This document shows positions 34,873 through 44,989 of a DNA stretch of 64,000 bases, piece by piece (within the stretch, counting starts at the first letter, position 1; the number at the start of each line of letters is the position of its first letter). Under the pieces are notes generated by a model that saw only the letters and a list, made by a program, of their open reading frames with translations, was not told the DNA's origin and made no database searches. The stretch lies in the NCBI GenBank assembly GCA_038087035.1, contig CP051187.1:1364001-1428000 (forward strand), in the 5' to 3' direction. The position numbers were made by a program, and so were the translations under genes. The stretch is from Gloeotrichia echinulata CP02 (GTDB lineage: Bacteria; Cyanobacteriota; Cyanobacteriia; Cyanobacteriales; Nostocaceae).

Positions 34873-36255
34873 ATGCCATCATCAATTACATGGGATTTAT
34901 TTGAAAATACTTATCTGAAGCCACAAATATTTGATATTTATGGTAATCAATATGACGAAGAAATTCTTAAGAAGACTACTTACTCAGCTATAACTGATTT
35001 AGTATCTAAAGGTTTAGTAGATATTGGTCCTTTACCTGGAACTACTACGATTGCCCCCACTGTTCAAGTTACATATTTAAACCCTAGTCAAGTTACTGTA
35101 GGTAATAGATTTTCAGTTACTTATAAAAATGCTACTGTTTCATTTGTAGCTACTGCTGCGACTATTTCTAATGTAACTTCAAACTTAACTACTTTAATTA
35201 ATGCTAACACTACTTTTAATGCTGATATTACTGCAATTGATGACTCTAATAGGGTTAGGTTACTAGGTAAAACAGCAGGTCAACAATTAGAAATCTTTAC
35301 TGTGGCTGAGAGAAATACAGGTACTGGGAACCCTGTATTAGAATTAATTATTAATACTAAACCTAAACAAGCTGAGTTAGTTGTTAATGACCTTACAACT
35401 ATTACAGCTAACCATTCAGATGCTTTTATTGTAATAGCAGCCGGTGTTAAATACTTTCTTATCTCTGACCCAATTACTAAACTACAAACTGCTGCTGGTT
35501 TAGATTTAACTAAAGATAAAACTTTAATCATTGCTGCTAAATCTAGCTATGATACTTTTGTTCTTGCTTATTTAAGAATTAGAATTTTAAATGAAATTAG
35601 TGCAGAAGACTTTTGGAAAGAAAAATTATCTATTAGTTCTAGTCAAACTGAAGGTAGTAACACTTCAGGTCAATTAACTTTAGCAGAAAGAATAGCCTTA
35701 ATTAATGCAGAAAGAGATAAAAGTTTAGCTGAAATTGCTAGGCAAGAAACTAAAGATTTAACTTTAGGGGACCAAAAAAGGTTAACCTCTATTGAATTAA
35801 AACAAATTGATAGAGCTTATGAATTAGAAGATAAAGCAGCTTTACGAGAAAAAACTGCAACTAATGGGGCATGGACTTCTGCTGGACAATTTACTATTTC
35901 TTATTTACTAGACCATCAAACTGAATTAGAAGACACTGTACCGATATTACAATTAGATTTAAATAATGATGATTTTGGTATTCCTACTGTAATAAATGGG
36001 CAATCTTATGGTGGTCACTTTATAGAAACTAAAAGATACAGTAGACTTGATATAGAAATTGTAGCTTCTTCTAATGTTAGCTTTGTTCTTAAAGAATTAG
36101 TAGGGACCAGTTGGGTACAAGTAAGCCCTTCTATAACTGATAATGCTATTGTTAAAAGTTATTCTTTAGTAAATACAAATGTGATTAAAGTAGAAATTAC
36201 AGGAACTGAATCTAATACACAATTATTTATTATAGGCACTTTAAAAGGATATTAA
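34873..36255 (+). CDS. phage structural protein (tail/baseplate-like), unknown family
   Basis: 460 residues. N-terminus MPSSITWDLFENTYLKPQIF, then a Thr/Val-rich beta region (about 60-180), then a charged helical part (about 260-310: AERIALINAERDKSLAEIARQ) and a C-terminal beta domain (about 350-460) ending IIGTLKGY. The start follows the previous stop by nine bases and the next gene begins two bases after its stop, so it belongs to the tail operon. No known family recognised; an appendage or fibre-attachment protein is a guess. Confidence 0.45.
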   Translation: MPSSITWDLFENTYLKPQIFDIYGNQYDEEILKKTTYSAITDLVSKGLVDIGPLPGTTTIAPTVQVTYLNPSQVTVGNRFSVTYKNATVSFVATAATISNVTSNLTTLINANTTFNADITAIDDSNRVRLLGKTAGQQLEIFTVAERNTGTGNPVLELIINTKPKQAELVVNDLTTITANHSDAFIVIAAGVKYFLISDPITKLQTAAGLDLTKDKTLIIAAKSSYDTFVLAYLRIRILNEISAEDFWKEKLSISSSQTEGSNTSGQLTLAERIALINAERDKSLAEIARQETKDLTLGDQKRLTSIELKQIDRAYELEDKAALREKTATNGAWTSAGQFTISYLLDHQTELEDTVPILQLDLNNDDFGIPTVINGQSYGGHFIETKRYSRLDIEIVASSNVSFVLKELVGTSWVQVSPSITDNAIVKSYSLVNTNVIKVEITGTESNTQLFIIGTLKGY

Positions 36256-36256
36256 T

Positions 36257-36583
36257 ATGGCTATAGAAATTAACCCAAGCACCCCGTCTAACCCGATACC
36301 TAGTGTAAATGGTATTTCTGTTATTTGGTTAGGTAATTGGTCTTCTAATAAGATTTATAGACGCAATGAAGGAGTATTTTATAATGGTTCCAGTTATAGA
36401 GCTAATAAAACTACTAGTCAAACTCCTTCTCTTTTAGCTACAGATTGGGATTTATTAGCTCAAGGTGGTGGGGAAACTATTAATTCCACTAATCTAGATG
36501 AGCTAACTGATGTTGTTATTACTTCCCCTACTGACGGTCAGTCTCTTGTATATGATAACTCTACTGGTAAATGGGTTAACGTA
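36257..36583 (+). pseudogene. tail-fibre gene, 5' part (split by IS200/IS605 element)
   Basis: 109 codons. Residues about 25-72 (VIWLGNWSSNKIYRRNEGVF ... SLLATDWDLLAQGGGE) are a carbohydrate-binding-like module common in phage fibres, followed by LTDVVITSPTDGQSLVYDNS, a fibre repeat. The reading frame leaves the gene exactly at the end of the codon GTA (36,583), where the insertion begins, and would resume at GAA (38,760). Precise excision would restore an 805-residue fibre. As it stands, translation runs into the element and stops at 36,631. Confidence 0.8.
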
Positions 36584-36708
36584 GCGCGAAAGTCCCCACC
36601 TTCAGCGTACTCGCAAGGTGGGGATGAATAGCGGGCTGCGACGATTGCATCTATGACCAAAATCGACCGCAAGGTTGATAAGGGAATGGATGTATGAGGA
36701 GTAGCCAT

Positions 36709-37065
36709 TCATTCATTTGGGGATTCTTGAGATTGTATATATTGCTTGATTTTTTCAATTGGTGCGCCGCCAGTAGAAGAGACATAATATGAACTAGACC
36801 AAAAAACAGGTTGACGATAAAAATTAGATAGATGTTCTGAGAATTCTTTCTGAATAATTCTGCTTGATGCTGATTTTAGACTACCTACAAGAACGGATAA
36901 GTTGTTATCTGGGTGGAAATCAACTAGCAAATGAACATGATCCACTTCGCCTGAAAACTCGATTAGTCTGCACTTGGTTTTTCTACAGACATTTGCAAAT
37001 ATTTCTGGCAACCGTTCCAACATTGAAGCGGTTATTGTTTTGCGTCTGTACTTGGTTACAAACAC
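36709..37065 (-). pseudogene. tnpA: IS200-type Y1 transposase TnpA, N-terminus apparently lost
   Basis: 118 residues from an internal GTG. The HUH motif (VDHVHLLVD) and the catalytic Tyr helix (IEKIKQYIQSQ) are present. The usual beginning before FVTKYRRK (HSVFSIRQHFV) is still readable upstream in frame, but beyond it the frame enters repetitive GC-rich sequence at about 37,110 without a normal start codon. The gene is therefore probably broken at its 5' end by a repeat insertion, although a GTG start could still yield a shortened enzyme. Confidence 0.7.
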
Positions 37066-37406
37066 AAAATGTTGGCGAATAGAGAAAACAGAATGAGAGC
37101 CTTTTCTGGGAAGAACTTGACCAAAGAGGCGGAGGGGCAGGGAGCAGGGAGCAGGGGGAGCAATCCCTGTCCCGTTCGCGGAGCGTCTCGCAGAGAAGCC
37201 GTGAAGCGGAGCGGAACATGGGTATCTTCGCGGAGCGTCTCGAAGAGAAGCCCCGCCCTTCTAGGGCGCTCTTACTGGGGCGGAGTACAAGCTCCGTCTC
37301 AGTTTTCCCCCTTGCTCCCTGCCCCCTGCTCCCCTGCCTCTTTTGACAAGCCTATAGGTCAACTGTAATATCATAGAATAAATGTAAAAAGGAGGCAAAT
37401 AAATCA

Positions 37407-38753
37407 GTGGCTACAAGACGGATGACTTTCAGGTTATACCCAAATAAGCAGATAGAGAAGTCTTTGCGGTATCACCGAAAGCTCCATAAAGACTTGTATA
37501 ATGCTGCTATTTATAACAGATTCACTCAATATCAAAAGTTCAACCACAAGGTTGATTATTTTGAACAACAGAATTGTTTGCCAGAGTTCAAAGAAGTTTG
37601 GATAGAGTATAAAGAAATCAATTCACAAGCTCTACAAGCAACTTTAAAACGTGTTGATTTTGCTTTCCAACGCTGGTTTGTAGGATTGGGTAAACGCCCT
37701 AAATACAAGTCAATTCGCCATTATTCTGGTTGGACATATCCAGCTAAAACTGGTTATTCTGTAGAATCTAATGGCGAAAATGGGTATTTGAATCTGTCTA
37801 AAATTGGACGAATTCAAATGAGGGGTAAAGCTAAGTATTGGGGTAAACCAACTACTTGCACAATTGTTTACAGAAATGGTAAATGGTACGCATCAATCAC
37901 AATTGATGCTTTAGACCAAGTTCTCAAGCCAGAAATTTTACCAACGGGTGCTATTGGTATAGATTTAGGATGTAAAGCAGCATTGTCAATTACTGATGGC
38001 GAAAATCATCAACAGATTGAAGCGCCAAAGTTTTTGAGGAATGCTGAACAGAAAATAAAAAAAGCGTCTAAAGAGAAGAGACGCAAACGCGCACCAAATA
38101 GAAAGAAAAAAATTAAAGCTTCTAGAAGATGGAAAAAATCCCAAGCTAAGGTTAGCAAGATAACTCGCAAGGTTGCTAATCAAAGACAGAATTGGGTGCA
38201 TCAAGTTGCAGCAGAAATAGTCAGCGGTAATAGCTTCGTTGCAACTGAAAAACTAGAAGTAAAGAAGATGACCAGCAAGGCTAAAAAAGGTAAGCGCAAG
38301 AAGCAAAAATCGGGTTTGAATAAGTCAATACTTGACGTAGGTTTTGGGATGCTACGCGATACTGTCAAATACAAAGTAGAACAAATTGGTGGTGTATTTG
38401 TAGAAGTTCCAACCCTGAAGGTAAGGCCTAGCCAAACCTGTCCAAAGTGCGGTCATCAACATAAGAAAACACTTGATATTAGAGTTCACGAGTGTGGTGT
38501 TTGTGGATACCGTCAGGACAGAGATATTGCTGCTGCCGAGGTAATGCTTTACTGGGCTAAAGGCACTCTACCGGAGTCAGGAACTGGCTTCGTAGGCGCA
38601 GAGCCATCTAGCTCTACTTCATGTACTCGCAAAAAAGCGGGAAGCATGAAGCAACTAGGGGCAAAGAAGCGTCAAAAATCTACAGAAAGCTTTGCTAGAA
38701 ACGAACTGAGGGACGTAGAAACCCACAGTTCAGGCGGAGCCAACTGTGGGTAG
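37407..38753 (+). CDS. tnpB: TnpB RNA-guided nuclease
   Basis: 448 residues. The RuvC-like residues are visible: Asp in AIGIDLGCKAALSI, Glu in FVATEKLEVKKM, and Asp in YRQDRDIAAAEVML. The zinc ribbon is intact (CPKCGHQHKK ... CGVCGYR). A very basic middle (KKASKEKRRKRAPNRKKKIK) fits RNA binding. The C-terminal 60 residues are poorly conserved because the coding end overlaps the element right end and the omega-RNA. The start is TG-type (GTG) at 37407 after AAAAAGGAGGCAAATAAATC, with a strong ribosome site AAGGAGG; no ATG is nearby. All catalytic residues are present. Confidence 0.92.
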   Translation: MATRRMTFRLYPNKQIEKSLRYHRKLHKDLYNAAIYNRFTQYQKFNHKVDYFEQQNCLPEFKEVWIEYKEINSQALQATLKRVDFAFQRWFVGLGKRPKYKSIRHYSGWTYPAKTGYSVESNGENGYLNLSKIGRIQMRGKAKYWGKPTTCTIVYRNGKWYASITIDALDQVLKPEILPTGAIGIDLGCKAALSITDGENHQQIEAPKFLRNAEQKIKKASKEKRRKRAPNRKKKIKASRRWKKSQAKVSKITRKVANQRQNWVHQVAAEIVSGNSFVATEKLEVKKMTSKAKKGKRKKQKSGLNKSILDVGFGMLRDTVKYKVEQIGGVFVEVPTLKVRPSQTCPKCGHQHKKTLDIRVHECGVCGYRQDRDIAAAEVMLYWAKGTLPESGTGFVGAEPSSSTSCTRKKAGSMKQLGAKKRQKSTESFARNELRDVETHSSGGANCG

Positions 38754-38759
38754 TTCATC
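38580..38759 (+). ncRNA. putative TnpB omega-RNA (right end of element)
   Basis: By family knowledge the guide RNA of TnpB is transcribed from the 3' end of tnpB through the right end of the element. Here that covers the last codons and the terminal CCCACAGTT/AACTGTGGG hairpin. The guide would be the bases after 38,759, that is, the split tail-fibre gene itself. The 5' limit is approximate. Confidence 0.4.
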
Positions 38760-40850
38760 GAAACTATTATTTCTAGTGGTGGTGGATCTGGTGAAATAAA
38801 TACTGCGTCTAATGTAGGTACAGGGGGAGTAGGGGTATTTAGACAAAAAACTGGTGTCAATTTAGAGTTTAAAAAACTTAATGCTGCGTCTAATAAAATA
38901 TCTGTTACAGATGACACAACTAATTCTGACGTAGATATAGATGTAGTAGAAGCTAATTTAACCCTAGGAAACCTTGCAGGTACTCTTCCAATAAGTAAAG
39001 GTGGAACGGGGTCTACTACTTCCTTAGATGCCTTAACAGCTCTTGGAGCAGCTTCTAGTACAACATTAACATCACATACAGGAAACACAAATAACCCGCA
39101 TAACACTACTGCTGCTCAAGTAGGAAATTCTACTGCTCAATGGAATTCAGATAAACTTCAAGGGGTTAACATACATACGGCTGCTCCTACTAATGGGCAA
39201 GTGCTAACTTACAGTAGTACTAATACTAGATGGGAACCTCAAACCCCTACGGCTTTTGGAGAAGCTAACACTGCTTCTAATATAGGTACGGGTGGAGTAG
39301 GTGTATTTAGACAGAAAACTGGAGTTAATTTAGAATTTAAAAGGCTTAATGCTGGGTCTTCTAAAATAACCATTACAGATGATACAGTCAACAATGAAAT
39401 AGATATTGATGTTACTGAAGCCAACCTTTCTTTAAGTAATATAGGTGGAACTTTACCTCTTACTAAAGGCGGTACGGGTGCTACTACTGCATCTGCTGCT
39501 TTAACCGCCCTTGGTGGATTAGCTAGTACCACCAGAGGTGCTGCTAACGGGGTAGCAAGTTTAGATGCTAGTACTTTAATTCCTATTGCACAAATACCTT
39601 CTACCATTGCTAGAGTAAGTCAGGTTACAGCATCGCAAGTAGGTAATACAACTGCTCAATGGAATGCTAACCAGATTCAAGGAAGAAGTGTAAGTTCTAC
39701 CGCCCCTACTAATGGTCAGGCTATAGTTTGGAATAGTACTAGTTCTACTTGGCAACCTACTACAATATCTGGATCTGGTGAAATAAATACTGCGTCTAAT
39801 GTAGGTACAGGGGGAGTAGGGGTATTTAGACAAAAAACTGGAGTTAATTTAGAGTTTAGAAATATTAATGCTGGTAGTAATAGAATTACCGTTACAAGTG
39901 ATACTGTTGCTAATGAAATAGATATTGATGTCATTGAGGCTAACTTATCTTTACCTAACTTAGGTGGAACTTTACCTATTTCTAAAGGTGGTACAGGTGC
40001 TACTACCGCATCTGCTGCTTTGACTGCTTTAGGGGGGTTAGCTACAACAGCTAGAGGTACAGCTAATGGCGTAGCTAGTTTAGATGCCAATACCCTAATC
40101 CCTGATGCTCAAATACCAACAAGTATTGCTAGAGTAAGCCAGGTTACAGCATCACAAGTAGGTAATACAACTGCTCAATGGAATGCTAACCAGATTAGGG
40201 GAGCAAATATATCTACTATTCCTCCTGCTAACGGTCAAGTATTAACTTATAACACAGCTAATACTTCTTGGGAGCCTTCTACTCCTTCTTCTGGTGGTGG
40301 TGGGGGTAGTGGGTCTAGTAATGATTATTTTACAGGCTATATTTCTAATAGAAGTTATCCTTTAGCAAATTCAGGATCACGGACATCGCTTTATTGTCCT
40401 CTAGATACATGTATATATGTTCCTTTTTATTTACCTAAAGGTGGAACTTTTAACCAAGTAAGCTTTAGGGTGGAGTCCGGTGCTTTTGGAAATGCTAGAG
40501 TGGGTATTTATAGTCATGATAGCTCAACAGCTCTACCAGGTACTCTTATTTATGATTCTGGGGCAACTTCTGTGCAAACAACAGGAAATAAATCTATAAA
40601 TGTAACCTGGGCTTTTTCTGTTGGGTTATATTGGTTTGTTTTTTGTTCTTCAGCAAATATAACAATTTCAGGATGTACCTCAACTGCTTATAGTGAATTT
40701 TTATTAGGGGTTAATATAACAGATATGCTTAGTGATTTTGTTGGTCGCTTTATAGTTAATCAAACTTTTGCGACATTACCAACAACCCCAACAATTTCAA
40801 CACGTTTTTATGATTATCATTTCCCATTAATTTATTTAAGGGCAGCTTAA
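38760..40850 (+). pseudogene. tail-fibre gene, 3' part with three long repeats
   Basis: Open from GAA at 38,760 to the stop at 40,850 (696 codons); it lacks its own start, though a GTG at 39,201 could give a 549-residue fragment. Three repeats begin near 38,790, 39,255 and 39,775, each with GTGGVGVFRQKTGVNLEF, then a DIDV segment and GGTLPISKGGTGATTASAAL, the pattern of phage fibre repeats. After a Gly/Ser linker (about 40,290-40,320) a beta-rich domain (YFTGYISNRSYPL to the end) is probably the receptor-binding tip. Confidence 0.8.
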
Positions 40851-40915
40851 ATAAAAACTTATTGTTTTATAAAAATATTAAATATATGTGGCTTAATTAA
40901 TAACGCCCAGTTATA

Positions 40916-41932
40916 CAGCACTTTCCTGAATCATGAAGTACAGTAGCAGCAGTTAGCAAACCAATTTCGCAGATGCATAGGATTGATTAGATTTAAAGCA
41001 ATTGCAATCAATACATCTACCATTTGAGTAGTTTTTGGAGAAAATGTTTTGATAAAAGCTTTAAGCTGTGACCACCAATGTTCAATGGGATTAAAATCTG
41101 GTGAATAAGAAGATAGATTGATGACACTGGCACCAACAGATTCAATTATGGGCGTAATTTCATCGATCTTATGGGCAAATAGGTTATCCATTATGACAAC
41201 TGCACCTTTCCATAATTGAGGCACTAACAACTTTTCTATAAACACGCGAAAAGCATTACTATCCATTGAACCATCTAGTGTCATCACAGCCAATACTTTA
41301 TCCATACTGATTGCGCCGATAATAGTGACTTTTTTACCTCGATAAAATGGTTTTACATCATATACTCTACTTCCTTTTTCACTACGAGCTTTTGGACGCA
41401 TTAACCCAAGCAGTAAGCCTGCTTCATCCAAAAAAACCAGATTTTTCGGCTCTATATCTCTGACTTTCTCTCTGTATTCACACCTGAGCAATTGAACTCT
41501 ATCGGTAGCTGCCTGACTGCTGCGAACCGTTTTTTTTTTTACGAGTTAGATTTAATTTTTGCAATTCTCTACACATCATGCTGGAACTCACTAGTTGCCC
41601 CTCAGTTAAGAGCCAATATTCACAATATTCAGAGAGAGTTGCATCTGGATACTTTTTTACCAATGCAACAAGTTGAGCCGCAGAATCTGCTAATACCGCT
41701 TTTTTTCTTGTCCCTTGCTTACCAGGATTAACATGTCCTTTCTCTTTATACTGTCTCAACATTTTTTGTACAAAAGCTTTACCAACACCAAAGTTTACAG
41801 CTAACTTTCTAACTGAAATATTTCCTAACTGATAAGCATTGACTATTTTTTCTCTCAGATCGACGGAATATGGTTTCATAATAATAATTTATCTATCTTA
41901 CATATTGTACTTCACATTGCTGGAAAGTGCTG
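40916..41932 (-). mobile_element. IS630-family insertion sequence
   Basis: 1017 bp flanked by TA (40,914-40,915 and 41,933-41,934), the target duplication of the IS630/Tc1 group. Terminal inverted repeats start CAGCACTTTCC and both continue to TGAAGTACA, about 27 bp with a mismatched middle. It contains one transposase in two overlapping frames. Confidence 0.92.
40931..41879 (-). CDS. IS630-family transposase, two frames joined at an A12 run
   Basis: Frame A (41,879-41,499) encodes the helix-turn-helix part (MKPYSVDLREKIVNAYQLGN, VRKLAVNFGVGKAFVQKMLR). Frame B (to 40,931) encodes the DDE domain: FLDEAGLLLG, VVIMDNLFAHK and SSYSPDFNPIEHWW. The frames meet at a run of twelve A on the coding strand (plus-strand 41,529-41,540). 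Slippage there would give a fused protein, reading on as RVQLLRCEYREKVRDIE, the normal IS630 connection. Programmed frameshifting is known in this family, so the transposase may be functional. Confidence 0.85.
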
Positions 41933-41962
41933 TAATTGATACAACCTAATTAAATTAAAAAA

Positions 41963-41994
41963 AATAATAAGGTTTCTTTAGGAACCTTATTATT
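41963..41994. terminator. bidirectional terminator-like hairpin
   Basis: AATAATAAGGTT (41,963-41,974) and AACCTTATTATT (41,983-41,994) form a perfect 12-bp stem with an 8-base loop, A-run before and T-rich sequence in the arm after. Likely the end of the tail-fibre transcript before the IS630 insertion moved in. Confidence 0.7.
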
Positions 41995-42041
41995 ATCTCT
42001 CTAATTAATTCTTAAATCTTTATTAAAAATATAAAAAATAA

Positions 42042-42398
42042 ATGGAACACCAAACTCAATATCAATATATAAAATTAACTCCAGATACCCAAGCTAAAAT
42101 AGTTGACCAAATATTAGTTCAATCAGGGGGTGTTGGATTAGGTATTATAGCCACATTTCTAACTTTCATAATATTAGCTAAATGGATGGGAATAAATAAA
42201 CTTATTTCTAAATGGGTGGACAAATTAGAAAGTGACGCTGACTCTTTTAAGTCTTTAGCTAATTCTGTAAAAGATATGATAGAAGAAACTAAAAGTTATC
42301 ATGCTACTTATGTAGCTAATCACACTAAAATCATTGATACAGTAAAAGAAGTAAAAGAAATAGTAAAAGAGCTTACATACAAATTAGATAATAAATAA
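42042..42398 (+). CDS. holin-like small membrane protein
   Basis: 118 residues. One clear membrane segment at about 29-48 (GVGLGIIATFLTFIILAKWM) follows a short polar N-terminus. The rest is a charged helix with heptad character (DSFKSLANSVKDMIEETKSY, KIIDTVKEVKEIVKEL). Single-span proteins with a long helical tail between fibre and terminase genes are often annotated as holins, but no endolysin is seen nearby, so this is tentative. Confidence 0.4.
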   Translation: MEHQTQYQYIKLTPDTQAKIVDQILVQSGGVGLGIIATFLTFIILAKWMGINKLISKWVDKLESDADSFKSLANSVKDMIEETKSYHATYVANHTKIIDTVKEVKEIVKELTYKLDNK

Positions 42399-42436
42399 AT
42401 TAAGGGTGTAATTACCCTATAAGTTAGTATTTACAT

Positions 42437-43201
42437 ATGATATCCTTAAATTATATCAATAATTGGAGGGTATTTTTGGTTTTATATAGAGATAGTGCTG
42501 TATATAAACATAGATATTTAAATGGAACAAGACCACTACCTGAAAGATGTTCTTATATAAAAAAAGACGGCACTCAATGTAAAAATAATGTAATGGTGGG
42601 TTATAAATGTTGTGCGGCTCATGGTGGTAAAGCAGCTAAAGCAAGAATTACACATGGTCTACACTCTAAATTAATTAAACAAGAAAATATGAAAGCTATT
42701 AAATCTTTAAGTAAAAAAGAAAGAAAAGAATTATTAGAAACAGATTACAGTAAAGAAATTTTATTAGATAATAGCATTATGCTTACTGATGCTATGATTG
42801 GTAGGCTTCTAGATCACCAAAATACTTTATTAGAAAGATATAATTTAGCAATAACACAGTTTAATAGTTTAACGAGTGATTCTCCTCCAAGAGAAGTCGA
42901 AGTACTATCTAATAATATTAATGGATTAAGTAAAGGTATTACTGACTTATCTAAAGTTATTCAAATTCATCAAGCTCAGATTAATGCTACTCTAAAAACC
43001 AGAAAAGAACTTAGAGATAAAAATGAAAACGACCTTACACTTAAAGCTTTATATGAACAATTAAGTGTAGACCCTAAAGAGTTAATTCAAGATTTAGTAA
43101 AAGCATATCTGACAACTAATCCTGGGGCTAGAGTTGATGAGCTACTTTCTTTAAAACCAGCAGATGTAGAGATTGAATATGAGTTGGGAGACGATGACTA
43201 A
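42437..43201 (+). CDS. terminase small subunit-like protein
   Basis: 254 residues. The N-terminal CSYIKKDGTQCKNNVMVGYK then CCAAHGGKAAKARITHG is a small Cys/His knuckle with the HGG motif often seen at the start of cyanophage/phage small terminases. A helical middle (about 110-200) and acidic C-terminus follow. The stop overlaps the large-subunit ATG by one base (TAATG), so translation is coupled. Role: recognition of the packaging site. Called mainly from context and the HGG knuckle. Confidence 0.65.
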   Translation: MISLNYINNWRVFLVLYRDSAVYKHRYLNGTRPLPERCSYIKKDGTQCKNNVMVGYKCCAAHGGKAAKARITHGLHSKLIKQENMKAIKSLSKKERKELLETDYSKEILLDNSIMLTDAMIGRLLDHQNTLLERYNLAITQFNSLTSDSPPREVEVLSNNINGLSKGITDLSKVIQIHQAQINATLKTRKELRDKNENDLTLKALYEQLSVDPKELIQDLVKAYLTTNPGARVDELLSLKPADVEIEYELGDDD

Positions 43202-44844
43202 TGGATTTAAATTCTATCCCTTCTGATTTGGAAGGAATAATTAAGTCAGATACTTTAAGATATCAATTTATTGCTGGGGCTAATGACCCTGTTTTATTTA
43301 TTAAATATTTTCTTGGTGAAAAAGTAAACTATTATTTAAACGAAGTTGAAAGAGTACACCCAGAAACAGGAGTATTAATTAAAGGACATCCTAAACAAAG
43401 ACAATGGTTAAGGCAAGCTGTAAATGCTAATGAAGGGGTATTAAAAGCAGGCTCTAGAAGTGGGAAAACTTTTGTTACTGCTCTTATGCACTTATGGTTT
43501 TTATTCTATAGAAAAAGACCTAATACTTCTGTATTTTATGGTGACTATAGTAAAAGATTTCAATCAATAAACTGTGCGCCTTCTTTAAAGCAAGCAAAAT
43601 TAGTTAAGGATGAAATAATCAACTTAGTTAATGATAGCCCCTTCCTGACCAGTATAGGGTTCATTAAGCACATTTCTGATGGGCAGCAGCCTTTTATAGA
43701 AACTTGTTTTAACAGTATTATTTGGTTCCAAGCTACTGTACAAAAAGGTAGATTTATTTTAGGTTTCTATTTAGATGTAGCTACACTAGATGAATCTGCT
43801 TCTGAATATGCTCTTGAACATTTAAGAATGAAAATATTAAATGTTAGAGGTACTGAAGTTAGTGGACGTAAGTATTTTATTTCTACACCCCAAGGTGAAG
43901 GAGATACTGCTGGACAAGGTGCTATTTACTTTAGGAAGATGTGGAATGAGTTTAAGGAAAGAAGACTTAATCAAGATAAATCTGTAGTTATTGCTGAGTT
44001 TTCACAGTTTGATAACCCTGTTAACCCTGAAGAAACCATCAGGTCAAATATGGTTAACATGACTCAAGCTCAAATTAGAGAAGAAGTATATGGTAAATTT
44101 GCTAACTATGGTGCTACTTTCTTTGCGGGTAATTACTTAGATAAGGCTATTGAAAAGGGTGAAAAGCATACTTGTTTCTTTCCTTATGATGACCCAGTTA
44201 CAGGATATTGTTTACCTGAACATGGGGCTAGTTTACATTTACCTTATTTACCTAAAGGTGGTCCAGGTTCTCAGTTCTTTACTGGAGTAGACGTTGCTGG
44301 TTGTACTAATGGTGATAGCACAGTTTTAGTTACCCTTCAGTATATTGATAGAGAATTAAGAATTGTAGCCTTTGAAAGAATTAGTAAGACTCCTTTGTTT
44401 GATCAAAATGGGTCTATTGAAAGAATTAACCGTAGATTAAATCAGTTTCCTGGTGAACTTTATTATGATGCTACTGCTTTAGCTGGTCAATATTTAAGGG
44501 AATCTATAGAAAAAGAATTACCTGGTGATTTAGCTGAGAAATGTATACCTATTAATAGCAACAAAAAGCCCGGTAAATCAAAACATAATCATAAAACTTT
44601 AATGTTGTCTAATTTGGCTGGTTGTATAGAAAAAGCTAAATTAGTAATTCCTTATGACGAACAAGATAGATTAAAACAACTTAAGACTGAGTTAAGATTT
44701 TATAAATTAGATGATAAAGGGCTGCCTACTGATTGTGTCATGGGTTTAGCTTTAGCTGCTTATGCTTGGAAAAGAAGGAAAAATACTAGTATCTATGGTG
44801 ATGATTTATGGAATGAAGACGAAGACTACCAAATAATTATGTAG
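43201..44844 (+). CDS. phage terminase large subunit
   Basis: 547 residues. The ATPase Walker A is VLKAGSRSGKTFVTAL and the Walker B region is DVATLDESASEY. The RNase H-like nuclease domain begins at FFTGVDVAGCTNGDST (first Asp) and continues with ELYYDATALAGQYLRES (second Asp) and LKTELRFYKLD towards the C-terminus. Both domains and the normal length are present, so this is an intact packaging motor and the strongest proof that the element packages its own DNA. It is the last phage gene before attR. Confidence 0.92.
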   Translation: MDLNSIPSDLEGIIKSDTLRYQFIAGANDPVLFIKYFLGEKVNYYLNEVERVHPETGVLIKGHPKQRQWLRQAVNANEGVLKAGSRSGKTFVTALMHLWFLFYRKRPNTSVFYGDYSKRFQSINCAPSLKQAKLVKDEIINLVNDSPFLTSIGFIKHISDGQQPFIETCFNSIIWFQATVQKGRFILGFYLDVATLDESASEYALEHLRMKILNVRGTEVSGRKYFISTPQGEGDTAGQGAIYFRKMWNEFKERRLNQDKSVVIAEFSQFDNPVNPEETIRSNMVNMTQAQIREEVYGKFANYGATFFAGNYLDKAIEKGEKHTCFFPYDDPVTGYCLPEHGASLHLPYLPKGGPGSQFFTGVDVAGCTNGDSTVLVTLQYIDRELRIVAFERISKTPLFDQNGSIERINRRLNQFPGELYYDATALAGQYLRESIEKELPGDLAEKCIPINSNKKPGKSKHNHKTLMLSNLAGCIEKAKLVIPYDEQDRLKQLKTELRFYKLDDKGLPTDCVMGLALAAYAWKRRKNTSIYGDDLWNEDEDYQIIM

Positions 44845-44890
44845 TCTAAAATACCAAAACTGATTTACTACTTAATATTTCTTAATATAG

Positions 44891-44943
44891 TTGTCTTGAC
44901 TTAATTTGCATAAACTTGCATACTAATTAAGATGAAGACAATT
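44891..44943. promoter_or_regulatory. putative integrase arm-type sites, right end, and tRNA promoter
   Basis: TTGCATAAACTTGCAT (44,906-44,921) and ATGAAGACAATT (44,932-44,943) match, in direct and inverted orientation respectively, the pair near attL. TTGACT (44,896-44,901) with CATACT 17 bases later is a possible phage-supplied promoter for the restored tRNA-Pro. Confidence 0.5.
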
Positions 44944-44989
44944 ATATAAAACTAACAGAAAAGCTAGAAAACTTACAGAGTAAGGCTTA

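Larger units (their letters stand above)
36584..38759. mobile_element. IS200/IS605-family insertion with tnpA and tnpB
   Basis: About 2176 bp inserted in the tail-fibre gene without target duplication. The left end has a hairpin with arms CCCCACCTT/AAGGTGGGG (about 36,594-36,623). The right end has CCCACAGTT/AACTGTGGG (about 38,722-38,750) followed by TAGTTCATC. tnpA (minus) and tnpB (plus) diverge, which is one of the known IS605 arrangements. A 250-bp block of GGGAGCAGG and GCGGAGCGTCTCGCAGAGAA repeats lies between them. Confidence 0.85.

Noticed and set aside
37069..37368. Plus-strand 99-residue frame inside the IS605 element
   Set aside because: It covers the 5' end of tnpA in antisense and GC-rich dispersed repeats; no coding features.
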